The notes under the pieces: model-generated
Database searches by the model: none
The model's input: only the letters and a program-made list of their open reading frames with translations
What the model was told of the DNA's origin: nothing
In this document: one piece after another, positions 45,042-55,263 of the stretch
How positions within the stretch are numbered: the stretch's first letter is position 1
Layout of the letters: each line of letters begins with the position of its first letter
Translations under genes and position numbers: made by a program
Assembly: GCF_958979055.1 (NCBI RefSeq)
Contig: NC_084892.1
Span: 1,430,001 to 1,494,000, forward strand
Reading direction: 5' to 3'
Source: Alnus glutinosa
Lineage: Eukaryota; Streptophyta; Magnoliopsida; Fagales; Betulaceae
Length of the DNA stretch: 64,000 bases

Positions 45042-45922
45042 AGATGATGACATATTTTTGGAGTTCTTCGATAAAAATAATGCAGGAAACATAATTTTTT
45101 TAGAAGAAATGGAAGAGGGGCAGTGAGAGTGGGGTGTCGAGTGTTGCAAAAAATAAATAAAAGAAAATTTAAAAATAATATTTAAATAAAATAGAAAATA
45201 GAATGAAAAAATCTGTTGAAGTGCAGGGGTATAGAAAAAATAGTAACTAAAATTATGTCCAAAATCATTCAGAAGCTTAACACCGAGCATTTCGTGCATT
45301 TTTTGCAAAGCAGGAAATTACTAATTTCCAAAAAAATGTGCATTGATTTGTCTATGCTGACAGAAAACAGCTAGCAATTGCAAGCAGGGAAATGAAGACA
45401 CGCCATCTATATATATAGAATTATGTTTTCAGCTACCATTTCATTTTCTCTCGCGATCGTTGGCCCAGAAACTTTATTATGCAAATTAATTAATTGCTAC
45501 CCACCTTACATAGCACATGGTACATATGCATACACATGCACCTTTACATCCAGCAACGTGGGACATACTCGATCTCTCATGTACGTGTGGTTTGTGTCAA
45601 AACTATAATCAAGTTACATCAATTGATTAAAAACTCTCCTGTACGTTGAATGAGCCATCGCCGTCGACCCCTTCAAAGATAGTCGAAACAGCCATAAAAA
45701 GGGGGGTCATTAGTACTGGATGGTGGTTGGGGTTTAGGTACAATTAATCTGAAGCAGCAAATTACCAAATGAGCCTCTACTACATTCAATCTCGTGGGGT
45801 AAGAATGCGTCACCACTTCCACACTATAAAAGCTGCTCAACACCCATTCTTATCCCTACGCCTTTTTTTTTTATAAACTCCAGCCCTTCTCCATCTCTCT
45901 CTCTCTTGGATCGAACACAGTC
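45041..45922 (+). promoter_or_regulatory. RLK-E upstream region (type 1 promoter)
   Basis: Matches the RLK-A upstream region and the relic at 1-639. TATAAAAG is at 45825-45832, about 90 bases before the ATG, and a CT-rich leader follows. The conserved block 'gagccatcgccgtcgaccc' lies at about 45652. Confidence 0.7.
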
Positions 45923-48900
45923 ATGATGATGGTAATAGAAAGGCCATCCATTCTCCTGCTCTTGGGTTTTCTCTTAATGCAGTTGGCCCAATCTTCCACC
46001 ACCAGCTTTACCGATCAAGCGGCTCTCATTGCCTTCAAATCTAAACTCACTTCCGGTCCAAACCAAACTGTCTTGGCTGGTAACTGGTCCACAACTACAA
46101 GCTTCTGCAATTGGATTGGGGTCTCATGTAGCCGGCGCAGGCAAAGAGTCACCGCTTTGAAGCTTCCCTACATGGGGCTCCAAGGCACCCTTTCTCCACA
46201 TATTGGTAACCTCTCTTTTCTGGTTTATCTTAATCTACTCAACAATAGCTTCTTTGGTTCTCTACCTCATGAGATCAGTCACCTACGTCGCTTGAGAATA
46301 CTCTGGCTGTCATACAACCTATTGGAAGGTAGTATCTCTCCAACTTTGGATAATTGCCGGAAGCTTCAACAACTACTACTTGCGGGAAACCGTCTTACGG
46401 GCACCATTCCATTAACACTCGCCAACATATCGTCGTTAGAGATCTTGAATTTGGGATTCAACAGCCTCACTGGTCCATTTCCTTTTCTCATCTTTAACAT
46501 GTCCTCTCTAACCATAATTCGTCTTTCTCATAATCAAATCTCAGGAACTCTTCCAATGGACCTCTGCAGTCGTTGTCCTAATCTTCAAGGGCTTTATCTT
46601 TCAGACAACGAATTTAGTGGTCGGCTCCCTTCACAAATGAATCACTGTAGAGAGCTTGAACTCTTATCCCTATCATACAATAAATTTGAAGGCAGCATTC
46701 CAGAAGGTTTTGGAAGTTTAGAAAAGCTTGAATTCCTAGCTCTTGGAGGTAACAACTTGACCGGTAATATACCTCCTACCATAACTAACTTGTCGAGGTT
46801 ATCTAAATTTGGCATTGAGAGTAACAACATTAAAGGAAGCATTCCAAATGGTTTATGGCGTCTTTCAAGTCTGGAATTTTTGAATTTTCAATTCAATCAT
46901 CTCATAGGAGGAATCCCCCATAACCTTTTCAACACTTCCTCTCTACAAGGAATCAGCTTGATATATAACTCCCTATCTGGCAATCTTCCATCTGGTTCAG
47001 AATTTTTCTGCCCTAGTCTTGAATATCTACTCCTTGGTAACAACAAATTTAGTGGCTCCATCCCATCACATCTTTCAAATTGTTCCAACCTCATCAATGT
47101 AGGAATGACTTCAAACATATTCTCTGGACCAATACCAAAAAGTCTTGGACACTTAAAATACCTCCAAAGACTAAAGCTGGAAGACAATCAACTAACGGGA
47201 GAGCCCGAAGATCAAGAGCTTAATTTCCTTTCATCTTTATCTAATTGTAGGGTTTTGAAATACCTATCCTTATCCATAAATCCATTGGATATTACTCTTC
47301 CGGATTCTATTGGAAACTTTTCAACCACCCTTAACACCGTTTTGCTATTCGAAAGCAAAATAAAGGGTCAGATTCCAATGAGTATAGGTTTCTTAAAAAG
47401 CTTGACCTATCTTGATTTAGGCATTAACAATTTGTCTGGAAACATACCATCCACAATTGGGGAATTGGAGAAGTTGCAAAGATTATTTCTTGAAGATAAT
47501 AAAATTGAAGGATTCATTCCAGAGGAGATATGTCAGCTAATGAATTTAGGCGACTTACATCTCTCAAGTAACAAAATCTATGGATCCATTCCAAATTGTA
47601 TTTCGAACCTCAATCTTTTGCAAAGGCTAAACTTGAGTTTTAATAGGCTGGAAACATCAATACCATTAACTTTATGGAGCCTTGAAAATCTATTATTTTT
47701 GGACCTATCATCGAATTTCCTTGATGGATATTTGTCTCCAAACATGAAAAAATTGGATGCTATTGAACACATAGATTTATCTCGGAACCAAATTAGTAGA
47801 ACCATTCCAAGCATTATTGGAGCTTTTGAAAGCCTACGTTATCTTGATTTGTCGAGGAACTCATTTCAAGGAAACATTCCACAATCTTTTGGAGATTTAA
47901 AAGGATTGGATATCTTAGACGTCTCATACAACAATCTATCTGGTGCAATTCCTAAGTCTTTTGAGGCACTTTCGCAGCTCAAATATTTGAATGTGTCTTT
48001 TAACAAGCTATCAGGAGAGATACCATCTAGTGGGCCTTTTGCAAACTTCACAGCAAAATCATTTTCAGGAAACAAGGCGCTTTGTGGGAATCCAATTTTT
48101 GGAGTTCTACCTTGTCCAAGCTCAGGCTCTAAAAGATCAAAGGTGAAACAAAGTCTGCTCAAATATTTTCTTCCTACCATTGCTTTGGTCATACTCTGTC
48201 TAGCATTGGTTTATATGCTGAGAAGACATCGAGAAAGTAACTTGCAGGTTCCAAGTTTATTTAATACGTTGCCTGCATTTGAGCATAAAATGATATCATA
48301 TCAAGAGCTTTGCCAAGGGACAAACAACTTTTGTGAAAGTAACTTGCTTGGAACCGGAGGTTTTGGTTCTGTGTACAAAGGGGTGCTCTTGGACGGGACA
48401 ATCGTTGCTATTAAAGTTCTAAATTTACAATTGTCGAGTGCTTTCAAAAGTTTCGATGCAGAATGCAAGGTTTTACAGACAATCCGACATAGGAATCTCG
48501 TTAAGGTCATAAGCACTTGCTCCAACCCTGAGTTTAGAGCTTTAGTACTGCAATACATGCTGAACGGTAGCCTTGAAAGGTGGTTATATTCTTATAACTA
48601 CTGCTTGAATCTTCTTCAACGAGTAAATATTATGATTGATGTTGCATCGGCGTTGGACTATCTCCACTACGGTCTATCTGAATCTGTGGTGCACTGTGAT
48701 TTGAAGCCTAGCAATATTTTTCTAGATGAGGACATGGTTGCACACGTGGGTGACTTTGGCATTGCAAAGATTTTGGTTGAGAACAAGGATGCTACACAAA
48801 CCAAAACTCTTGGTACACTTGGCTACATCGCACCAGGTACATGAATTTACCTCTACTTATTTTATTGCCAAGAGGCACTATCTAATGGTGGCTAACATCA

Positions 48901-50111
48901 AAAACAACCATAGTTGCTAGTTTCAAGAATATATACCAATGTACATGTCAATTTTCTGTACGTAATTCAATTTTTTACTATCCCCCTGTTCACATGTATA
49001 TGCGTTAACAATAAAAATTACACAAACTATGATTTAGTTGATGGATAATTACCTATTTATTCCTCTTATGCATCGATTGCTAATTATTTTAAAATATGTA
49101 TGTCAAAAGAAATATATATTTGTATCAAAGCTAGACAATTATGTTATACGCTGCTTGCTATATAACTAGGTTAATATGAAGTAATTGTAAAATATAACCA
49201 CGATTATGGTTTGCCATGTCTTATGCCCACTCCATAAACACTGAGAATAAACAAAATGTTTTGGAACATTTGCTTTAAAATTGACAAGAAAAGTTTGGTA
49301 CCAAATTAAATCAAAGTGAAACAAAACACACAAATGTATATGCACACGTATGAAGATCTATTTATGTTTGGGTTGAGACAACCTATTTGATCATGTAAAA
49401 GCTATATTTATCTGTGAAAAGAATTTCCCGAAACAATTATTCCAAACAAACAAGAGTTAGCTCATCAAGTATATGGACTTATCAAATGTTGTTCATAACA
49501 TAATTATAATTATTCTTTAAGGAGTCTAGTTTACATTTTTACACACACAAATATATATATACAGAACATTTAGGTACAATCATTGCATATATAGATTTAC
49601 GTACATTTGCATATATGTAATATATATCAATATGTAAGTACACACTTCTTTTTTCCTTCTTTTTGGTTGAAATATGTGGACAGCTTCGTTATTATTTATT
49701 TATTTATTTTTACATTACTAACTTAAAAGCCTTTTGCATAATTGCGAGCGTGGGGTAGAATATGGTTTTGAAGGAAAAGTGTCCATCAAAGGCGATGTTT
49801 ATAGCTACGGTATAATATTGTTGGAGATGATCACAAGAAAGAAACCTACCGACGACATGTTTGTAGGAGAATTGACGTTGAAGCGATGGGTAAACGCATC
49901 ACGTCCTGATAAAATGATGGAAGTTGTGGATGAAGGTTTATTGAGAACAGAAAACGGAAGAGATACAACCATCATGCAAAGCGTTCTTTTATCCATTATG
50001 AAATTAGGCTTAAAGTGTTCTGGAGAGTTACCAGATGAAAGAATGAATATCAAAGATGTGCTTGTGAAGCTTCAAAAAATTAAACTGACACTTTCTGAAA
50101 ATAGAAATTAG
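45923..50111 (+). CDS. RLK-E: LRR receptor-like kinase, At3g47570-like, intact
   Basis: Exon 1 is 45923-48836, the intron 48837-49758 and exon 2 49759-50111, giving 1088 residues. The donor G plus AA gives Glu of APE (GAA here, GAG in the other copies). A signal peptide ends near AQSS and the LRRNT has CNWIGVSC. About 26 LRRs lead to the ALCGNP cap, a membrane span (FLPTIALVILCLALVYML) and a kinase with GTGGFGSVYKG, VAIK, HCDLKPSN, DFG and KGDVYSYG. Key kinase residues are all present and the type is non-RD. The protein ends at SENRN, four residues earlier than RLK-B. By family it is a plasma-membrane receptor kinase, probably for immune perception; the ligand is unknown. Of all copies it is the best candidate for a working receptor: open frame, TATA box, splice sites and a 3' AATAAA block at about 50217. 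Confidence 0.95.
49716..49758 (+). promoter_or_regulatory. Branch site and 3' splice site of RLK-E
   Basis: TACTAAC at 49716-49722, acceptor AG at 49757-49758 ('ggggtag'). An upstream AG ('gcgag') would be out of frame. Confidence 0.7.
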
Positions 50112-51180
50112 GGCTTCAAATATCTTCTATCTAAATCTTATATGGTTTGTCTTTTTTATTTCTTAAAGTGCTTACAAGTAGTGTACTTGTTTTATGTTTA
50201 TATGACACTTCATGTTTAAATAAATTGCTTGGGATTTTCTAATATCTTTCCTTTGAACCTTTTTTATCATGTTTTTTCGCCTTACACTTCTTATTGTTCC
50301 TGAAATCACAAAGTTGTTCGTAGAGTAAATCTCATCAAAAACATGAAACCACTTTAAATTTTTAATATGACAAAAATATCTTTCGCCTTGCAGTAATACG
50401 TAATAATTGTTGAAAATAATTTTGGATGGAACACAAAATACTTGTTGAAATAAAATAATACCAATTTAAAAATTAATAATTGTTAAATAAATAATTAGTT
50501 GAAAATATATTATTGTTGATATTAGACCATATTAATCCGAAATAATAATAATAAAATAAATATAATACAAGACATTAAAATTAAAGCAATGAAATATCTC
50601 ACAATGCTATAGAATCACTCAAAATCGTTGTCCTTAATATTTTTCTAAGAACGAAGATCAAATAGAATAAACTTTTGATCAAAATGGACGAAGGACTTTA
50701 GAATATTTTTATTTGTTGAAAAACTAATAATATAATATATGGCCTCATGGCATGCCTTGAATAACAACTATTTTTCAAAACACTGTATAGTGTTATATAT
50801 GAAACCTTTGGTAATTTATATAGAGCAGTGATACGGAAAAGTAAAATTACCCATATATATATATATATATAGACACACACGATGGAAAGCAAAGATAATA
50901 TATGTATACTCGTTGAAAATGATTAGCTTTAAACATCATAAATGAAAAGTTGACCAAATGGTCATAACCTGTACGTTTAAGAACAAAAGGCCATAAAATA
51001 AATAATGATCAACGGTAAAGAAAAACATATACTTTAATATTAACAGAATATTTTTCTTTAAGGCTAGCTCATCAGATCAGATTTTCTAAGCCATAACAAA
51101 TTAAAAACAGTTACAAACGGTGTAAAATGTAGGAAAATGTTATTTGCACTTCAAGTGCACAACAAAAGCATAACAACCTC
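50112..51180. other. RLK-E 3' flank and intergenic DNA
   Basis: The first 170 bases are the conserved RLK 3' flank with AATAAA. The rest is AT-rich, with a (TA)n run at about 50854-50871, and no gene is seen. Confidence 0.6.
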
Positions 51181-51770
51181 TTACATGGGGTGAATCCCAT
51201 ACTCTAGGACCAACCCTATATGAGGGGGGTGTTGTACCCCCGGTGAGAGATAATTCTGTCTAGTGCGTTTTCCACCGGTGTTTTGAAGTTTCCTTCTGTT
51301 TCTCCCTCTCTCTCCCGCAGTGCTCACAAATTTCAGATCATTCCACTGCCTGCAAACAGGGCAAGACCCATGAATCCCCAACCACTTCTCTGCTGCCCCT
51401 TTTGATTTCCTGTAGCTCGGTCTTCATCATGGCTGAAGAGGGGATTTTTTTTCTTTCCTTTTCACTGTTTTGTCCTCCCCTGTTTTGTTGTTACTCAAAA
51501 ACTTGCTTCACGTTTTTCTTGTTTTCTTTATACACAAAGTCAAAGGCTGTGGCTGGATTAAACTTGTAGCTCCATCCCTTAAAGCAACAAAATTTCCTAT
51601 TTCCCCCTTGTGCCATTTCTTTCTTCTCTACGGCCAAATGAGGGACACGGTTAAAGAAGAAAACAAGGAAGTAGCTAGCTGTAGTTTGTGAACTGCGTGA
51701 GAGTGAGAGAGAACTCAGAGACGGTGGAGAAGGCACTAAAACGACCACGTTTGAGGCAACAAAGTATCTG
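51181..51770 (-). other. Unassigned fragment, possible minus-strand gene piece
   Basis: GC content is higher than around it. The minus strand has open frames at 51491-51748 (85 codons) and 51181-51381 (66 codons, with GSCPVCRQWNDLKF). Part of it (51266-51377) is duplicated at 39481-39596. I recognise no family; the CPVC is not enough for a RING call. It may be the 5' end of a gene caught up in the duplications. Confidence 0.3.
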
Positions 51771-51972
51771 AGTACGTATTTAAAAAGACATTATTCATGT
51801 AACCCAATGGCAAGAAGAATATATTTGACCAAACTCTGTATCACCTTTGATCCTTTAGAACTTGGGCTTAATTGCTTAAACAAGGTGAAACTACAAAATT
51901 TAGATTCCCATAAAACGAAGAATTGCATCTTCTATGCATGACTAGGGACATCTCTCTCTGGGTGTTTGTCGG

Positions 51973-52114
51973 GAGTAATTCTACATGTATATTAAGTCTC
52001 CATAAATAAATGAGATGACATTTAAAATCACTATTAAGCATGTGATTGATTAATGATGATTTTAAAAGCCATCTCATTTTTTTATGGACACTTAATATAT
52101 TATTAGAATTACTC
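51973..52114. mobile_element. 142-bp Mutator-like MITE
   Basis: Inverted repeats of about 58 bases start GAGTAATTCT and end AGAATTACTC, flanked by a perfect 9-base duplication GTTTGTCGG (51964-51972 and 52115-52123). No ORF. Confidence 0.88.
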
Positions 52115-52189
52115 GTTTGTCGGAGATGACTGAATACTAATTATTGATAAATCTTATTGCCCATATTTGGTTGAAAACAAGGATGCTTA

Positions 52190-52800
52190 CGCTTGATAAA
52201 TCTCATAAGTTTCGTCTTTTTTTTCCTTACACTTCTCATTGAGATATATAAAATTAATATAATCTCAAACGCCCAAATAAAGTCTTGCAGATTATATTGT
52301 TTCACTTCATATATGTCTCTACTCCATTTATGAGATCTATATAAGGAATGACAAAAGGATTTTGGATTGGAAAAACTAAAATAAAAAAAATGGTTTCTTA
52401 AAAGGTAATGGAGCTTTCTTGTTTGTGGAACATGATAGTGAAAGCACATAGTTTAATTAGGGTTTTTCTCCCGCTCACCAATTTAGAAACTTGAAGTTGT
52501 TGGCAATCTAAAAAGCTTACGAAATTGTTTAGATGATTGTATGTATACATATAACGAGCTTTGAACATTCAAAATTAAAGAAGGAGATCGATCATAAAGC
52601 TACCAATTTTCAAACATAAAAAAGAAAAGTTTGATCTTTTGGTACATGGTATCTCAACAAGAAAAGCAACCATATTATATTAATTAAATATATTACTTGA
52701 CAGCATATAAATTAAATTTTCCTATAAGTGAACAATCATTATAATAATTCAAAAACTTAAATTAAAGAGTTAAGGAGGAGATGTTGGTTTTTCTTTCTTT
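52190..52800. repeat. 3' flank module, copy 3
   Basis: Matches 39700-40270 in order ('tctcattgagatatataaaa', 'aaggtaatggagctttcttg', 'gatcttttggtacatgg'). It has no LRR insert. Confidence 0.75.
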
Positions 52801-53123
52801 AATAAATAAATAAATAAAAATAAAAAAGATTTTTAAATACTCAAAGTTTAATATTTTTATAAAAATATTAACTTAAATAATTAAATTTGTATTTTTCTAT
52901 TAAGTATTTGACTTATGTGGTCTCCGTCTCTCCTCGTTGTTCAGGTGTAACTGTTGCTTGTCGCCGTCGGTCAAGAAAGGCGTGCTTTCAGTACACACTC
53001 AAATGATCGAATCTACCTTTACATCTAGAAGACCCAAGACAATAAAACGAGGACTTTCCTCGGTTCCTTCTTTTCGTTTTCTTTTTTGTCTTTTTGTCTT
53101 TTTTTTTTAATTTATTTTTAAAA

Positions 53124-53288
53124 TCGCTGGACAATAAGATGGTCGGTAAAACATTTCTGATCTTTAAAATTATCTTGTCTGGTAATTTTTTATTTTTTTA
53201 CAAGAATTTTTTATTTTTTATTATACAGTGATATATGTTAAGAGTTGTAAAATTTTTATGTTTTTACTAGAATTTCATTTTAAACTGG
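53124..53288. repeat. Dispersed repeat, copy 2
   Basis: Partner of 40434-40623. Confidence 0.75.
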
Positions 53289-53727
53289 CAAGGTAATTAT
53301 TTTAATTAGTAGTCATTATAATGGAACATAAATTTTCTACAAATCAGCTTGTAAGAAATTTCCTACGATCCACATATAAAATTAACATGTGTCTATTGGC
53401 ATATGAAAAACACATGCTGTTTTAATAGCATTAATAAAAATAACATATGCTTCTTACATGTTTAGTGAGAAATTTCTTACCAACTAATTTGTAGAAAATT
53501 TCTGTCTATTATAATGTAGCAATTTAAAATGTGAGAATTCGCATAATACTTATCATATTAATTACTAAAATATAAACTATTAAGTACGTAATTTATTAAT
53601 AGATTAGTATCATGTAGTAGTCTACGTGAACGTCATTCCCTACAAAATATGAATTATCAAATGACAATGTTCACAGCCCACCACCAATCTAACCCTTGGT
53701 GGTATTTTTTTTTTTGTTCTCAATTAT
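53289..53727. other. Intergenic, no gene seen
   Basis: AT-rich. A loose inverted pair, 'aaattttctacaaatcagct' and its near-complement 'ccaactaatttgtagaaaat' (about 53331 and 53478), suggests an old MITE. Confidence 0.4.
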
Positions 53728-53730
53728 TAA

Positions 53731-54368
53731 GGGTAGGTTTGGAATTGCTATTTTTTTTCGTAGTAAAAAAGTATGATTTTAAACTAAGGGTGCGTTTGGG
53801 ATTGCGATTTCGTAGAGAAAAAGTGCGATTTTAAACCAAATCGCAGAAAATGAACCGTTTGGAAACTGCGTTTTTAAAAAATTGCGATTTGAAAACGCAG
53901 AAAAGTGCTTATTCAAATCGCAGGCAATGTGGTGCTTTTTTGAAAACGCGGTATTTTAAAAGGCTAAACTGCGATTTTAAAGGCCAAATTGTGATTTTGC
54001 CAAACGCTTAACTGCGTTTTTAAAAATCACTTTTTAAAATCGCACATTTTAAAATCGCTATTTTTAAATCGCAATTTTTGAAATTGCAAACTCAAACGGA
54101 CCCTAAATCGCAGAAAATGAATCGTTTGAGAATTGTGTTTTTAAAAAATTGCGATTTGAAAACCCAGAAAATTGTTTTTTCAAATCGCAGCCAAATGGGT
54201 ATTTTTTTGAAAACGCAAAATTTTAAAGGCTAACCTGCGATTTTAAAAGTCAAACTACGATTTTGCCAAACGTTTAACTGCATTTTTAAAAATAACTTTT
54301 TCAAATCACACATTTTAAAATCGATATTTTAAAATATCGTTTTTTGAAATCGCAAATCCAAACGACCT
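53731..54368. mobile_element. Older Tourist-like MITE split by a younger one
   Basis: Starts GGGTAGGTTTGGAATTGC, with TAA before it (53728-53730) and TAA after it (54369-54371). Its interior is interrupted at 53788 and continues at 54107 ('atcgcagaaaatgaatcg'). Confidence 0.8.
53788..54103. mobile_element. Younger Tourist-like MITE nested in the older copy
   Basis: The 316-bp element begins GGGTGCGTTTGGGATTGCG and ends AAACTCAAACGGACCC. TAA lies on both sides (53785-53787 and 54104-54106). Removing it and one TAA restores the continuous older element. Confidence 0.88.
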
Positions 54369-54429
54369 TAAATCAAAGAGTTGGTGGAAAACTTGAAACA
54401 AACTAATTACCATAATCAAGTCAACTAAT

Positions 54430-54766
54430 AAGAGCATTCCTAGTAGCCTCATCAAAATAACTTTTTTAGTTATTTTGGTGAGTCAATTTGATGAAAACAC
54501 TAAAAAACCACTCCCAGCAGCCTCACCATTTTAACCAAAAAGTTTTGATGAGTGAAATTACTCATCAATTCTGATGAGTAATATTCACTCACCAATTTTA
54601 TTTCACATTTCTCTCTCACACTTTTTTTCTTTTTTTTTCTTATTTTCTTTTTCCATCTCTCATCTCTCTCATACGATAATGTCCTTATTTCATGGACATG
54701 AAGGATTCTTTGTAAAAAGATTAAAAAGATTAAATAAAGAAAGAATAAAGAAATATAAATAAATAA

Positions 54767-54838
<72 letters not shown>

Positions 54839-54980
54839 TAAATAGAATAATAATAATAAATAATTAAAATGATGAGGCTGATAGGAGAATTTTAAAAAAT
54901 AATAGCCCACCAAAATATAGAAAAGTGATTTTTAACTACTTTTTTAGTGAGTAAAAGTTGATCAACATAATAGGAATGAA
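54430..54980. mobile_element. MITE with internal (TA)n
   Basis: Ends 'agagcattcctagtagcctc' and the complement of 'cataataggaatgaac' form an imperfect inverted repeat. The interior has CT-rich sequence and (TA)n at 54769-54834. Related to 42290-42470. Confidence 0.6.
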
Positions 54981-55051
54981 CCGATGATAATTAGCCAAAT
55001 ATACTGGATTAGAAGGACTTCCGTGAGTTTCAAGTCTCAGGGCCCCCCTCA

Positions 55052-55263
55052 TATAAAGAAACAGTATAATAATATAATCCGAATTTTGCCATTTCTGTTA
55101 ATCACTAATCAGCAAGCAACCCCTGGTTTCTCTCCGTGTACACTGCGTAGTCTGCGTGTGGTCTCCCTCCCAAATTCCCAATGCACGAAAGCAAGCACAA
55201 GCACGAGCACTAGCACTGATCTCTCGCATCTCCTCAAACACGCGTACAAACATACCCACAGAA
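55052..55263 (+). promoter_or_regulatory. Core promoter and leader of the aspartic protease gene
   Basis: TATAAAG at 55052-55058, about 206 bases before the ATG, allowing a leader of roughly 175 bases. The leader is richer in C than its surroundings. Confidence 0.45.

Noticed and set aside
51181..51381. RING-type zinc finger suggested by CPVC
   Set aside because: Only one Cys pair is present. The rest of the motif is missing.
54500..54913. 137-codon frame with YIYIYI repeats, and similar ones at 1206, 19319, 38271 and 58375
   Set aside because: They are translations of (TA)n microsatellites.
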